From positions 103,259 through 167,258 of the forward strand of contig CAZMPN010000002.1 in NCBI GenBank assembly GCA_964568395.1: a DNA stretch of 64,000 bases, given 5' to 3'. Position numbers and translations under genes: made by a program. The stretch is from UBA6016 sp964568395 (GTDB lineage Bacteria > Campylobacterota > Campylobacteria > Campylobacterales > UBA6016). This document shows, in pieces, positions 17,263 to 26,326 of this stretch (the stretch's first letter is position 1; each line of letters starts with the position of its first letter). The notes under the pieces were generated by a model. The model was not told where the DNA came from. It searched no databases and saw only the letters and a list, made by a program, of their open reading frames with translations.

Positions 17263-19290
17263 TTAACCGTTAGATGACATATTGTTTATTTGCATTTGTA
17301 AGCTCGCGAATGATTGCTGAAATTTGCTTATCATTGAGTTATAGAGGGCGTATTGGCTTGCGAGCATCTCGTATTTTTGGTCAAGTCTGGATGTTGCGCT
17401 CTCTAGGCTCTTGTTTTGTGTGTCAAGCTGGCTTTGCAACGAGTTGCTAAACAAATTCAGGCTCGAGTTGGTATTCGTCACTATTGAGGCAAGCTTTTTG
17501 TTCAGCTGCGAGAATATACCGTCTTCAGTCGTCGTTGAGCCAACGGCGACCATAAGCTTATTCATGGGAGCCGATACGGTAGATGACGAAGAAAGCCCGG
17601 ACGCCAATGCCCCATTTGCATTTGTCTCAAGCTCTATCTTACCGTCCGTCAAGCTTTCTAGCATCAGTTTGCCGTTTCCGTCTGTATACGCTTTAACTCC
17701 CGTGGCATCCGTCTGTTTGTTTATTTGGGTAACGAACAGCTGTGCGTTTTGTTCGGCTGTATTCGTAGATGACGTATTTACGCCTATAATACTGACGCCG
17801 TTAATAACAATATCGCCAAAACCGCCCACCGTGTCGGTCGTAGTGGCGCTCATTAGAGCCGTATATTTTGCGTTTTTTACGGTTGACGAACCTCTGAAGA
17901 GAGCTTCTAGTGCGGACGGATTTTCGCTTAGCTTGCTGTTTAGCGTCGTCATATCGACGGACAGCATACCTGTCTTATCTAGACTAAAGCCGTAATCCAT
18001 TAATGATGCGCCGTTTTTTGATTGGGACGTAATAATGGATGCGAATGTGCTATATAGCGACGCTACGTCCGACACTCCTTGCAGACTGCCTGATTTTTTC
18101 GTATCGCTGTTATATGCCGTCAAATCTTTTATCTTGGAACTCGCAGAGTTGAATGCGGATACGAATGTATTCACAAGGTCTGGAATGCCTGTTGTGTCTT
18201 GCCTGATAGATAGATTGACGTTGGATGAGGTAACTTTGTTTAAGCTAATCGTCGCGCCGGTAATGATATCGGTAATAGAGTTTGTGGATCTCTGCATATT
18301 GATGCCGTTAAACGTAAACTTGGCATCCTGAGCGGCTTGCAGCGCCGTAGCCGTAGTCGTATTTGTTCCATCGGACGCCAAAAGGCCGGTCGTCGCTGCC
18401 GCCCCGTTTGCGGTGACGAGCTCTATTTTGCCGCCGCTACTATTTTTCAGCACTAGTTTTCCGCTACCGTCTATCTCTGCGCTAACGCCCGTATCCGTAG
18501 TTTTCAGATTTATCGCGTCCCTGATCGCCGTTGCGCTATCTGCCGCATTTTTACCGCTTATCGATATTGCCCCGATACTGATGCCGTTTATTTTTATATC
18601 GCCGGCCGCTATGTCGGTCATCGTCGCCGTATTGTCTGGCACTGCGCTATTGCCGGTAAACGTAGGCACAAGCCCGGTATTGAGACCGACGCCTTCCGTT
18701 ACTTTAATTGTACTGGCCGCTCCGGTATCTTTGCTTTTCAAGACCATAACATACGGATTCGAGCCTACCCCTGTGTTTAGAGTCGACGCCGAAATCGCGC
18801 CTTTTGTAGAGTCGTTAATTTTCTGGGCAAGCTGTTCAAGCGTAGTCCCAGCCGCTACGTCGATATTATAGGTAGAGCCGTTCGCTTCCAGTTTTAGCGT
18901 CGTGTTTGTAAGGGTGACGGTGGAAGTCGACGCCGCAAAACCGCTCGATTGGATAACGTGATTTTGGGCAAGCTGGCTTACCGTCATAGTTATATCTTGC
19001 GTTTGCACGCCGTCGCTCGCGCTTATGCCTATGGCTGTATCGGTAGAAGTCGAGCTTCTTTTGAGGTATGTGGTATCGCTTGATAAATCCATCGCCGCAG
19101 ATTTGAATGATGATAGTGAAACTATAAGCGACGATAGATCGGACTGCTGCGTCTTGATTTTATTGATAGAGGTGTTGATCGGATTAATTACCGCGCTTTT
19201 TTCCGCCGCCTTTAGTTTGTCGACCAAATCTGCGTTGAGCGCACTGCTTCCGGTTGATAAAACTCCGAGCGAGCTTACTGTTCCAGCCAT
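17263..19290 (-). CDS. fliD: Flagellar cap protein FliD
   Basis: Filament cap (hook-associated protein 2), 675 residues, secreted through the flagellar exporter. It has the FliD N-terminal domain (GLNADLVDKL-type segment, LSSFKSAAMDLSS), a central variable region that includes two flagellin-IN-like units (GDIKINGISIGAISI and GDIVINGVSIIGV), and a C-terminal coiled coil (QLDTQNKSLESATSRLD). Its T/S/A-rich composition is normal for flagellar secreted proteins. Confidence 0.95.
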   Translation of the reverse strand: MAGTVSSLGVLSTGSSALNADLVDKLKAAEKSAVINPINTSINKIKTQQSDLSSLIVSLSSFKSAAMDLSSDTTYLKRSSTSTDTAIGISASDGVQTQDITMTVSQLAQNHVIQSSGFAASTSTVTLTNTTLKLEANGSTYNIDVAAGTTLEQLAQKINDSTKGAISASTLNTGVGSNPYVMVLKSKDTGAASTIKVTEGVGLNTGLVPTFTGNSAVPDNTATMTDIAAGDIKINGISIGAISISGKNAADSATAIRDAINLKTTDTGVSAEIDGSGKLVLKNSSGGKIELVTANGAAATTGLLASDGTNTTTATALQAAQDAKFTFNGINMQRSTNSITDIITGATISLNKVTSSNVNLSIRQDTTGIPDLVNTFVSAFNSASSKIKDLTAYNSDTKKSGSLQGVSDVASLYSTFASIITSQSKNGASLMDYGFSLDKTGMLSVDMTTLNSKLSENPSALEALFRGSSTVKNAKYTALMSATTTDTVGGFGDIVINGVSIIGVNTSSTNTAEQNAQLFVTQINKQTDATGVKAYTDGNGKLMLESLTDGKIELETNANGALASGLSSSSTVSAPMNKLMVAVGSTTTEDGIFSQLNKKLASIVTNTNSSLNLFSNSLQSQLDTQNKSLESATSRLDQKYEMLASQYALYNSMISKFQQSFASLQMQINNMSSNG

Positions 19291-19307
19291 TTTAAATCCT
19301 TTTTTAT

Positions 19308-19688
19308 TTATGCTTTTTTATCGAATATAATGCCTATTATCTCCCTCATCTTAGCCATTAGGGATATGGCTTCATCGGAGGGTATTTTTCTTAAAAGCTT
19401 GTTCGAGTCTTTTTCATATACGGATACGAACATCTCGCCAATCTTATCTTCAAAACCGAATTTTACGTTGATATTAAGAGGATTCATCTCTTTATTCAAA
19501 TCTTCTGTAAGCTTTACCAGCTCCTGTTTTAAATCGTCATGCTTCTTTTTGCTTGCCGCATCGTCGCTCTCTTTTTGTACCGCGGTAGCCGAACTGCTTT
19601 TGACACTCTCGGTTCGTGTTTCGTGTAAAGCAGATTTCATTCCGCTTTGAAGAGCAAAATCCGGAGCCGTAATATTTTGGACTTCCAT
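19308..19688 (-). CDS. flaG: FlaG family flagellar protein
   Basis: A 126-residue protein. The C-terminal half has the FlaG pattern: LNINVKFGFEDKIGEMFVSVYEKDSNKLLRKIPSDEAISL. FlaG limits filament length in Campylobacter. It is the first gene of the flaG-fliD-fliS-fliT-like operon and is preceded by a sigma-28-like promoter. Confidence 0.93.
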   Translation of the reverse strand: MEVQNITAPDFALQSGMKSALHETRTESVKSSSATAVQKESDDAASKKKHDDLKQELVKLTEDLNKEMNPLNINVKFGFEDKIGEMFVSVYEKDSNKLLRKIPSDEAISLMAKMREIIGIIFDKKA

Positions 19689-19736
19689 TATCTTAATCCT
19701 TCTTCTTTATAAAAGACTACTCTAAATTTGGAAATT

Positions 19737-19760
19737 AAATCGACATAAGTTATTAAAATT
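19737..19760 (-). promoter_or_regulatory. Sigma-28 (FliA)-like promoter of flaG-fliD
   Basis: On the minus strand the sequence has a T/A-rich -35 region (TTTTAATAA) followed by CGATTT. This resembles the Campylobacter FliA pattern (T-rich stretch then CGATWT). It lies about 50 bases before flaG. Confidence 0.5.
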
Positions 19761-19807
19761 TGAATTAAGCTAAAATCACTGTTAAAATTCATACGAGGCC
19801 GACAGTT

Positions 19808-20161
19808 TTGAAGATTGCAGTTGTTTGTGATTCACCGCTTTTGAAAAAATGTTTAGAAGTTTTTTTAAAAGAGAGGCTAAGCTCCTATTCCGCATGCGAC
19901 TTTGTTATTTCGGACAAAAAAATAGATTCGGAGAAGCCCGTATTCGTAATTTCCGACGAAAAAGGCTCGAACCTAAAGAAGCCTTTTTCAAAAACGAAGC
20001 TCTTGAAATCTTTGGATGAATACTTTTTGAAACTAAAAAAACCAAACGTCCATCCCGCGGCCATACATAGAGCCGAACCGGGAGAGCTGGAAAAGAGAGT
20101 AAGGCGTTTGACGGAAGGTTTCGTAAACGATCTTTTGAGGGCTATAAGAGAGCATAGATGA
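19808..20161 (+). CDS. Conserved-looking hypothetical protein before rsmD
   Basis: A 117-residue basic protein I do not recognise. The start (MKIAVVCDSPLLKKCLEVFL) looks like a small Rossmann-like or receiver-like fold, and 'KPFSKTKLLKSLDEYFLKL' recalls the end of a response-regulator receiver domain, but no phospho-acceptor site is evident. It overlaps rsmD by 4 bases (ATGA) and diverges from flaG. Start is TTG at 19808. Confidence 0.6.
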   Translation: MKIAVVCDSPLLKKCLEVFLKERLSSYSACDFVISDKKIDSEKPVFVISDEKGSNLKKPFSKTKLLKSLDEYFLKLKKPNVHPAAIHRAEPGELEKRVRRLTEGFVNDLLRAIREHR

Positions 20162-20748
20162 AAACTATCAATAAGAAATTAACGACAAAAATAATTGCCG
20201 GCAAATACAAGGGCAAGACCATTACGCTCGCCGATATTTCGGTAACGAGAAGCACGAAAAGCATTATCAGGGAGTCGGTGTTTAATACGTTGCAAGGCGA
20301 GATAGAAGGCGCCGTATTCGTAGAGGTATTCGCCGGTAGCGGTACTATGGGCATAGAGGCTCTTAGCCGCAGAGCAGGGTTTGTGCATTTTCTTGAAAAA
20401 AACAGAAACTCCTACTATTGCATACAGGATAATCTGGACTCCTTGGACGCCGAAAACGCAAAGGCCTACAATGTCGATAGTTTTGAATATTTCCCAAATC
20501 TCTTAAATAGTCTGCAAAAAGAGGAGAAGAGGATATTTTATTTCGATCCTCCGTTTAGCATTAGGGAAAATATGGATGGAATATATGAGGAAACGATCGG
20601 CCTAATAAAACAAATCAGGCCAAAAAGGCTAGACATCGTGGCCGTAGAATATATGACCGGATATGAATTGCCGGATAAAATAGGTAGTTTTAGTTTGCAA
20701 AAATCAAAAAAATTCGGGAAAAGCTCGGTAGCCTACTACACTCTGTAG
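20158..20748 (+). CDS. rsmD: 16S rRNA (guanine-966-N2)-methyltransferase
   Basis: A 196-residue SAM-dependent methyltransferase. Motif I is VFVEVFAGSGTMGIEALSR (phage-like GSG loop), and motif IV is FYFDPPFS, the DPPY/F catalytic motif of RsmD. The start overlaps the preceding gene. A sigma-54 promoter begins 8 bases after its stop. Confidence 0.92.
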   Translation: MKTINKKLTTKIIAGKYKGKTITLADISVTRSTKSIIRESVFNTLQGEIEGAVFVEVFAGSGTMGIEALSRRAGFVHFLEKNRNSYYCIQDNLDSLDAENAKAYNVDSFEYFPNLLNSLQKEEKRIFYFDPPFSIRENMDGIYEETIGLIKQIRPKRLDIVAVEYMTGYELPDKIGSFSLQKSKKFGKSSVAYYTL

Positions 20749-20755
20749 AATTTTA

Positions 20756-20772
20756 TTGGAACGCGCTTTGCT
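20756..20772 (+). promoter_or_regulatory. Sigma-54 promoter of flgI
   Basis: TTGGAACGCGCTTTGCT closely matches TTGGCACG-N4-TTGCT, with GG at 20758-20759 and GC at 20770-20771 and the required 10-base spacing. It lies 36 bases before the flgI ATG, as expected for RpoN-dependent hook-basal-body genes in this phylum. Confidence 0.85.
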
Positions 20773-20807
20773 TTGAAGAGGCTAAATAGCCTTGAGGGTG
20801 CGTGATA

Positions 20808-21875
20808 ATGAAAAGAATATTCGGCCTATGCCTGCTGGTTGCGACTCTATGCGATTCGCTTTTTGCCACAAGAGTCAAAGACCTTGCCAATATAGTCGGC
20901 GTGAGAGATAATCAGCTTATAGGATACGGTCTTGTCGTCGGTCTTAACGGCACAGGCGACGGTTCTACGTCCGTATTTACGACACAATCACTCTCGAATC
21001 TTTTGGCAACGGTAAACGTAAAGATAGATCCAAAAGACATTAAATCAAAAAACATCGCGGCCGTAATGGTGACCGCTAGTATCCCGGCATTCTCCAGGCA
21101 GGGCGACAAGGTGGACGTCTATGTATCCTCGATAGGCGACGCAAAATCTTTGGAGGGCGGGACGCTGCTTCTGACGGCCTTAAAAGGCGTTGACGGCAGG
21201 ATATACGCCCTAGGGCAGGGAACTATCTCTACGGGCGGCTTCAACGCCGGCGGAAAAGGGCAAAAAAATCACGTAACGTCTGCCACTCTCAGGAACGGCG
21301 GACTCATCGAGAGGGAAATCCCTTTTAATATAGCCCAAAAAGACGGCGTAATGCTGAGCCTAAAACAAGCAAACTTTCAAAACGCAATCAAAATACAAGA
21401 CGCAATCAATAAAGGGATCGGCGGAGGCGTAGCCTTTGCGGAGGATTCTAGAACGCTAAAGCTGCTGAAGCCTGAGACGCAGAGTATGGTCGAGTTTCTG
21501 GCGAGAGTCCAGAATATCGTAGTCGAAGCCGAAAAAGAGAATAAAATCGTAATAGACGAAAAAACAGGAACGGTAGTTGCTGGTGCTGATATAAAGATAG
21601 AGCCGGTCGTCATAACGCACGGCGATATCACGATAAAGGTGCGTGCAGACGGTGCGAAAGAGCCTGAGGCGGACGGCAAGAATATAGTCGATATGGGCGA
21701 CGGGGCGAAAGTCGGGATAGCTTCCAATATAGTCTCCTCGCCTGCATCCCAAATGACGCTTTCGACTTTGATGAGGGCTTTGCAAAAACTTGGCGCGAAG
21801 CCTAGGGACGTCATATCCATCATCGAAGCCATGAAAAGCGCCGGTGCCATCAGGGCCGACTTGGAAATAATATAG
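20808..21875 (+). CDS. flgI: Flagellar P-ring protein FlgI
   Basis: Periplasmic P-ring subunit, 355 residues from ATG at 20808 (an in-frame GTG at 20802 is less likely). It starts with a Sec signal peptide (MKRIFGLCLLVATLCDSLFA), then has the family hallmark RVKDLANIVGVRDNQLIGYGLVVGLNGTGD. Expression is probably RpoN-dependent from the promoter at 20756. Confidence 0.97.
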   Translation: MKRIFGLCLLVATLCDSLFATRVKDLANIVGVRDNQLIGYGLVVGLNGTGDGSTSVFTTQSLSNLLATVNVKIDPKDIKSKNIAAVMVTASIPAFSRQGDKVDVYVSSIGDAKSLEGGTLLLTALKGVDGRIYALGQGTISTGGFNAGGKGQKNHVTSATLRNGGLIEREIPFNIAQKDGVMLSLKQANFQNAIKIQDAINKGIGGGVAFAEDSRTLKLLKPETQSMVEFLARVQNIVVEAEKENKIVIDEKTGTVVAGADIKIEPVVITHGDITIKVRADGAKEPEADGKNIVDMGDGAKVGIASNIVSSPASQMTLSTLMRALQKLGAKPRDVISIIEAMKSAGAIRADLEII

Positions 21876-21887
21876 AAGGAGTCTGTG

Positions 21888-22175
21888 ATGCTTGATGTTT
21901 CAAACGCTCTATACTCTTATTCGGCGGCAAAAACCGGAAACGTAAGCGCGCTTAGCAAGGATGACGCGAAGCTGAAAGAAAAAACCGACGCTTTTGAGTC
22001 TGTCATAGTAAAGCAGATGCTTGATATCGCGCTTGACGAGAAGTACTCCATTTTTCCGGATGACGCCGGTAAGGATATATACAAGTCCATGTATACCGAT
22101 ACGCTATCCAATTCGGTGTCCGGCGGGTTTGGATATAGCGATATGCTGTTTAACTTTTTGAAAGAGAGGGCCTAA
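21888..22175 (+). CDS. Rod-binding protein (FlgJ N-terminal domain)
   Basis: A 95-residue protein equal to the rod-capping half of FlgJ only: 'TDAFESVIVKQMLDIALDE' and 'IYKSMYTDTLSNSVS' are the FlgJ-N signature. The C-terminal muramidase domain of enterobacterial FlgJ is absent, as is usual in this phylum. GTG at 21885 is an alternative start; GAAGGAG serves the ATG. Confidence 0.88.
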   Translation: MLDVSNALYSYSAAKTGNVSALSKDDAKLKEKTDAFESVIVKQMLDIALDEKYSIFPDDAGKDIYKSMYTDTLSNSVSGGFGYSDMLFNFLKERA

Positions 22176-22199
22176 AGTTTTGCTGTTCGTTGCCGATAT
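22173..22199 (+). promoter_or_regulatory. Sigma-28 (FliA) promoter of flgM
   Basis: TAAA at 22173-22176, exactly 15 bases, then GCCGATAT at 22192-22199. This is a near-perfect match to the classical FliA consensus TAAA-N15-GCCGATAA. The -35 overlaps the stop codon of the rod-binding gene. It lies 48 bases before flgM. Confidence 0.85.
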
Positions 22200-22247
22200 G
22201 GTGCGTGAACTAACATTCAAACCCTTCATTCTCAAAGGACAATAGTT

Positions 22248-22448
22248 ATGGTAAACGCACTTAATTCCGGCGTATCCGGAGTAAAAAATCAACCGTTGGA
22301 GTTAGACGGGATGAGAGCAGAAAAAAAGCAAAACACGCAAGAGGCTTCGAAAGAAGAATCTAAAGTAGAAAAGTTAAAAAAACTCATAGAGAGCGGGGAT
22401 TACAAGCTCGATATGCAAAAGACCGCTAAGGCTCTGCTAGAGTTTTAG
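22248..22448 (+). CDS. flgM: Anti-sigma-28 factor FlgM
   Basis: A 66-residue protein. The C-terminal half, 'KVEKLKKLIESGDYKLDMQKTAKALLEF', is the sigma-28-binding helix region of FlgM. It holds FliA inactive until the hook is complete and is then exported. The FliA promoter directly upstream suggests the common negative feedback loop. AAAGGACA precedes the ATG. Confidence 0.93.
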   Translation: MVNALNSGVSGVKNQPLELDGMRAEKKQNTQEASKEESKVEKLKKLIESGDYKLDMQKTAKALLEF

Positions 22449-22475
22449 TGTTCTCGTATTTTAAAGGGGTTTAAT

Positions 22476-22910
22476 ATGTTAGTTCACTACCTTAATCTTG
22501 CTATTGAGTCGCTGCAAAGCCTCATAGACATCACAAAATCAGATATAGACGATATAAAACTTGCAAAACACGAAAAGCTCTTTGCCAGATTGAAAAGCAA
22601 AGAGGAGATCCTCGGTTCTTTCGAGAAGTATAAAAATCTGATAGATTCCGAAATCGTATCCATGGCAAACAAGAATCCGTCGGCAGACCTAAAAGAGCTG
22701 CTTTCGGATTCGCAAAAAGATTTGCTTGACGATATGAGGACGAAGCTAACCGAACTTAAATCTACAAACAGGCACTACGCAAAGCTTGTTATAGCCGTAA
22801 GCTCTTTTTATAATTCGCTTTTGGAGCAGATAGTTCCGAAAGAGGAGCAAAAAGCCGGCTATGACGGCTTGATGCAAAGACGTACAAGCATACTCGAAAT
22901 AAAGGCTTAA
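22476..22910 (+). CDS. FlgN-like flagellar chaperone (tentative)
   Basis: A 144-residue all-helical protein between flgM and flgK, the place where FlgN, the export chaperone of FlgK and FlgL, is normally encoded. The helical pattern and length fit; identity by sequence alone is weak. AAAGGGG precedes the ATG, and flgK starts 3 bases after its stop. Confidence 0.7.
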   Translation: MLVHYLNLAIESLQSLIDITKSDIDDIKLAKHEKLFARLKSKEEILGSFEKYKNLIDSEIVSMANKNPSADLKELLSDSQKDLLDDMRTKLTELKSTNRHYAKLVIAVSSFYNSLLEQIVPKEEQKAGYDGLMQRRTSILEIKA

Positions 22911-22913
22911 AAG

Positions 22914-24764
22914 ATGGCCTGTATATTCGATTCGCTGTATACTGCGTACAGCGGCTTGCAAACTTCGCAGATTGCCGTAAACGTCACAAGCAACAACATA
23001 TCAAACGCGCAAAACCCGGATTATACGAGACAAAGAGCGACAATACAGGCAAAGACGCCGTTTTGGACTACGCCAGGCGATATAGGTACCGGCTCGGAGG
23101 TTTTGAACGTAACCAGAATACATGACGAGTTTGTGTATAGGAGACTTACGAGCGCATCTATGCAGCAGGAGTTTACCGACTTCGAAGAGACTACGCTGAC
23201 GGAAGTGTCGAAATATTTTCCGGATATTGCCGGCAACGGCGTCTCCAAGTATATACAAAACTATTTCGACGCATGGCAGAACTATGCCAACAATCCGAGC
23301 GATTCCAAGCTTGCCATTGCAGTAGCGGAGCATTCGCAAAACCTCGCAAATATAGTAAAGGATACTAGGGATAGGGTTTCTAGGCTGCAAAACTCTCTAA
23401 ACGACAGAATGAAGCCGATAGTGGACGAGATAAACAGGCTCGCAAAAGAGATATCCGAAATCAACCAGAAGATTTCGACGCATGAGGCTAACGGCCTAAA
23501 TAAGGCAAACGACCTGAGGGATGAGCGGGATAAGAGGGAAACAGCCCTTTCAAAGCTGCTTAATATAGTCGTAAGCAAAGACGGCGTCAAAACGGATATG
23601 CTTGTGGACCCTAACGTAGCCGACGGCACGCAGCAGTATGTAGTCCAGGTCGGCGGCTATCCACTGGTGGATGGCTCGTCGTATCACCCGATAATACTGA
23701 GAGCAGACAATAACAGCTCCAGCCAGCAGTTTAACAGTATCTATTTCCAATACCAAGACTATACGCAGATAGACATATCCTCCAAAATTACAGGCGGAAG
23801 ACTCGGCGCCATACTCGACCTTCGCGGTACCGGGATAGATTCTAGCGGCATGCCGACATCCGGGAAGCTCCAAGACTATATAGACAGGCTTGATACGTTC
23901 TCGAGAGGTTTTATCGAGAATATGAATAACGCTTATGCCGCAAGCGCGGACAGCGAATTTAGATCAAACAAAGTAAGCTCTCTTGGAACCGAACCGCTCT
24001 CTTTCTTGCCTTTAAATATCAAAAACGGCTCGTTTGACGTGGTGGTATACGACAATTCCGGAAACGTAGCGGCTAGACGTACGATCAACGTGGATATATA
24101 TACCGATACGCTAAATTCCATAGCGGCAAAGATAAACGCGCTTCAAGACGATAACGGCGACGGTAATGCGACAAACGACCTGAGCAGTTTTTTTAACGCC
24201 AGCTTCGTTCCCGGAAACCAGGGCGAGTTTGACCTGTTCCAAACGGCTGCGGCATCCGGCAGAGGGTATAAAATAGCGATAGAGGACAGTCCTACGTCGC
24301 CTTCAAATTTTGCTGGCGCCCTTGGGCTTGGAAGATTGTTCGACGGTACGAGCGGAGCCAACTTCAGTCTTTCCCAAAAGTTTATAGACGATCCGTCGTT
24401 GATACACTCGTACGCAAAACCTGTTTTGGGCGACAATACCGTAGCGAACAAAATTCTGCAGCTCCAATATGACAAGCTGGAATTCAAAATGAGAGACGGA
24501 AGCATTAATATCAATACGATATCGGGCTTCTATTCCGATACGGCTACGAGGGTCGCCGCCGATACCGAGACCGCGAAACTGAACAACGATGCCTCAAAGG
24601 CCGTCTACAATGCAGTCAGCGAAGAGATGTCCGCTATTTCCAAGGTGTCTACCGACGAAGAGATGGTAAACCTGATCAAGTTCCAATCCGGTTATTCGGC
24701 TTCCGCAAAGGTCGTGACGACGCTTGACCAGATGATGAACACGCTGCTTGGAATAAAACAATAG
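22914..24764 (+). CDS. flgK: Flagellar hook-associated protein FlgK (HAP1)
   Basis: Hook-filament junction protein, 616 residues, secreted by the flagellar exporter. The N-terminal rod motif LYTAYSGLQTSQIAVNVTSNNISNAQNPDYTRQR and the C-terminal 'EEMVNLIKFQSGYSASAKVVTTLDQMMNTLL' are the two halves of the coiled D0 domain. The gene closes the flgM-flgN-like-flgK run, probably transcribed by FliA. Confidence 0.96.
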   Translation: MACIFDSLYTAYSGLQTSQIAVNVTSNNISNAQNPDYTRQRATIQAKTPFWTTPGDIGTGSEVLNVTRIHDEFVYRRLTSASMQQEFTDFEETTLTEVSKYFPDIAGNGVSKYIQNYFDAWQNYANNPSDSKLAIAVAEHSQNLANIVKDTRDRVSRLQNSLNDRMKPIVDEINRLAKEISEINQKISTHEANGLNKANDLRDERDKRETALSKLLNIVVSKDGVKTDMLVDPNVADGTQQYVVQVGGYPLVDGSSYHPIILRADNNSSSQQFNSIYFQYQDYTQIDISSKITGGRLGAILDLRGTGIDSSGMPTSGKLQDYIDRLDTFSRGFIENMNNAYAASADSEFRSNKVSSLGTEPLSFLPLNIKNGSFDVVVYDNSGNVAARRTINVDIYTDTLNSIAAKINALQDDNGDGNATNDLSSFFNASFVPGNQGEFDLFQTAAASGRGYKIAIEDSPTSPSNFAGALGLGRLFDGTSGANFSLSQKFIDDPSLIHSYAKPVLGDNTVANKILQLQYDKLEFKMRDGSININTISGFYSDTATRVAADTETAKLNNDASKAVYNAVSEEMSAISKVSTDEEMVNLIKFQSGYSASAKVVTTLDQMMNTLLGIKQ

Positions 24765-24794
24765 TTTAAACGCTATTTTTTTATACTGGCCGCA

Positions 24795-25598
24795 ATGAAA
24801 GAGTTTGGTTTAAATATTTTCGCCATAACGGCTATAGCCGTTTTTTGTTTTGTCGGGCCGTTTGTTTACGGCGTGGATCCGTCCGCATTTGACAAAAATA
24901 GTATTTTGGCCGCTCCGTGTTCCCAGTTTTGGTTTGGCACGGATAGGCTCGGCCGCGATATGTTGGCGAGAATCATGGAGGGCGGGCAAAACTCTCTCAT
25001 GATAGGCTTTGCGGCCTCTTTCGTATCTACCGCAATCTCTTTGGCGATAGGGGTCAGCGCCGGTTTTTACAGGGGTATCGTCGATAAGGCGACCGTCGTT
25101 GCCATAGACCTTTTTTTGACGGTTCCCACCTTTTTCCTGCTTCTCGCCCTCGTATCGTATGTCGATATCTCCCCGTTTTTGCTTATATTCATCATAGCGA
25201 TTAGTTCGTGGATGGGTACGGCTCGGCTTCTGAGAAGCGAGGTATATGCGATAAACGATAAGCCGTTCGTGAAAATCCTAAAAATAGCCGGCGTCTCAAA
25301 AATAAAAATAATCCTCAAATACTATGCGCCTATGCTATCTCCTATTTTGCTGACAAGCTTCGTGTTCGGCGTTAGCGGAGCTATCTTGGCGGAGAGCTCG
25401 CTAAGCTTTTTGGGTCTTGGTATACTGCCGCCCGATATGAGCTGGGGCGGACTGCTCTCCGACGGCAAAGACGTGATGGATATAGCGTGGTGGGTTAGTT
25501 TTTTCCCCGGACTGATGATATTCCTGGTTACGTTCTCGCTTGTCGGAACGGCGTTTAAGCTGCAAAACAAAATAAACGCCAAAAGCTCGGCGATATGA
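24795..25598 (+). CDS. Peptide/nickel-type ABC transporter permease (DppC/OppC family)
   Basis: A 267-residue inner-membrane permease with about six helices. The DppC signature is clear: 'HxFGTDRLGRDMLARIMEGG'-like segment near residue 48 (here WFGTDRLGRDML), the EAA-type loop around 'KILKIAGVSKIKIILKYYAPM', and 'ESSLSFLGLGILPPDMSWGGLL'. The usual partner permease, ATPases and binding protein are not adjacent, so its substrate is unknown. It overlaps the next gene by 4 bases (ATGA). Confidence 0.92.
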   Translation: MKEFGLNIFAITAIAVFCFVGPFVYGVDPSAFDKNSILAAPCSQFWFGTDRLGRDMLARIMEGGQNSLMIGFAASFVSTAISLAIGVSAGFYRGIVDKATVVAIDLFLTVPTFFLLLALVSYVDISPFLLIFIIAISSWMGTARLLRSEVYAINDKPFVKILKIAGVSKIKIILKYYAPMLSPILLTSFVFGVSGAILAESSLSFLGLGILPPDMSWGGLLSDGKDVMDIAWWVSFFPGLMIFLVTFSLVGTAFKLQNKINAKSSAI

Positions 25599-26326
25599 GC
25601 GATTTGAAGGCGAGGCTTGAGGCCGAATACGAGGCTAGAAACAAAGAGTGCGAGCTAAGCCTCGATAGACCGGATCCGCTTATGGTGGCAAAACGATACA
25701 ACGATGAGCATATAGCTCTCGCGTGCGCGCTGTTTGCCTACGGCAATGCCGGACAGATCGTGAAGTTCTTGTCTTCGCTGGATTTTATGGCGGAAGATAT
25801 AGAGTCCGCTTTCGGCGATAGATACTACCGTTTCCAGACGCCGTCCGATACCGTCCGTTTTTTTAAAGCGTTAAACGAGTTAAAAAAAGAGGGCGGAGTT
25901 TTCGAATTTTTTAGTAACGGCTATAAGAATGGACATTCCGTGCTTGAAGGTATCAGGGCTGTTATCTCGAAGCTAAACTCGATACTAAAACCGGATACCC
26001 AAGGACTTGACTTTTTGGTGGGAAGGGACGAGATAAAAGAGAGCGGCTCGCCCCTGAAGAGATGGAACATGTATTTAAGGTGGATGGTTAGAAAAGATTG
26101 TCTGGATATGGGGCTATGGGAGGGTAAGGTGGATAGGGCCGATCTGCTTCTTCCGCTTGACACCCATACCTTTAACGTCTCAAAAAGACTTGGGCTCTTG
26201 GAGCGTAAGAGCTATGATCTTAAATCTGCGATACTGATTACGGAAAAGTTGCGAGAGTTCGACCCTAAAGATCCGATAAAGTATGATTTTTCCCTCTATA
26301 GGATAGGCCAAGAGAAGCTGGGTTAG
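25595..26326 (+). CDS. TIGR02757 (DUF2400) family protein
   Basis: A 243-residue protein of unknown function. Family features are visible: 'DPLMVAKRYNDEHIALACALFAYGNAGQIVKFL' near the start and 'KRWNMYLRWMVRKDCLDMGLW' followed by 'LPLDTHTFNVSKRLGL' near the end. The helix-hairpin-helix-like arrangement recalls DNA glycosylases, an inference only. It overlaps the upstream permease and, tail to tail, the histidine kinase gene by 4 bases. Confidence 0.88.
   Translation: MSDLKARLEAEYEARNKECELSLDRPDPLMVAKRYNDEHIALACALFAYGNAGQIVKFLSSLDFMAEDIESAFGDRYYRFQTPSDTVRFFKALNELKKEGGVFEFFSNGYKNGHSVLEGIRAVISKLNSILKPDTQGLDFLVGRDEIKESGSPLKRWNMYLRWMVRKDCLDMGLWEGKVDRADLLLPLDTHTFNVSKRLGLLERKSYDLKSAILITEKLREFDPKDPIKYDFSLYRIGQEKLG

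Noticed and set aside
17411..17995. 194-codon open frame opposite fliD
   Set aside because: Arises from the T/S/A-rich composition of fliD; no ribosome site.
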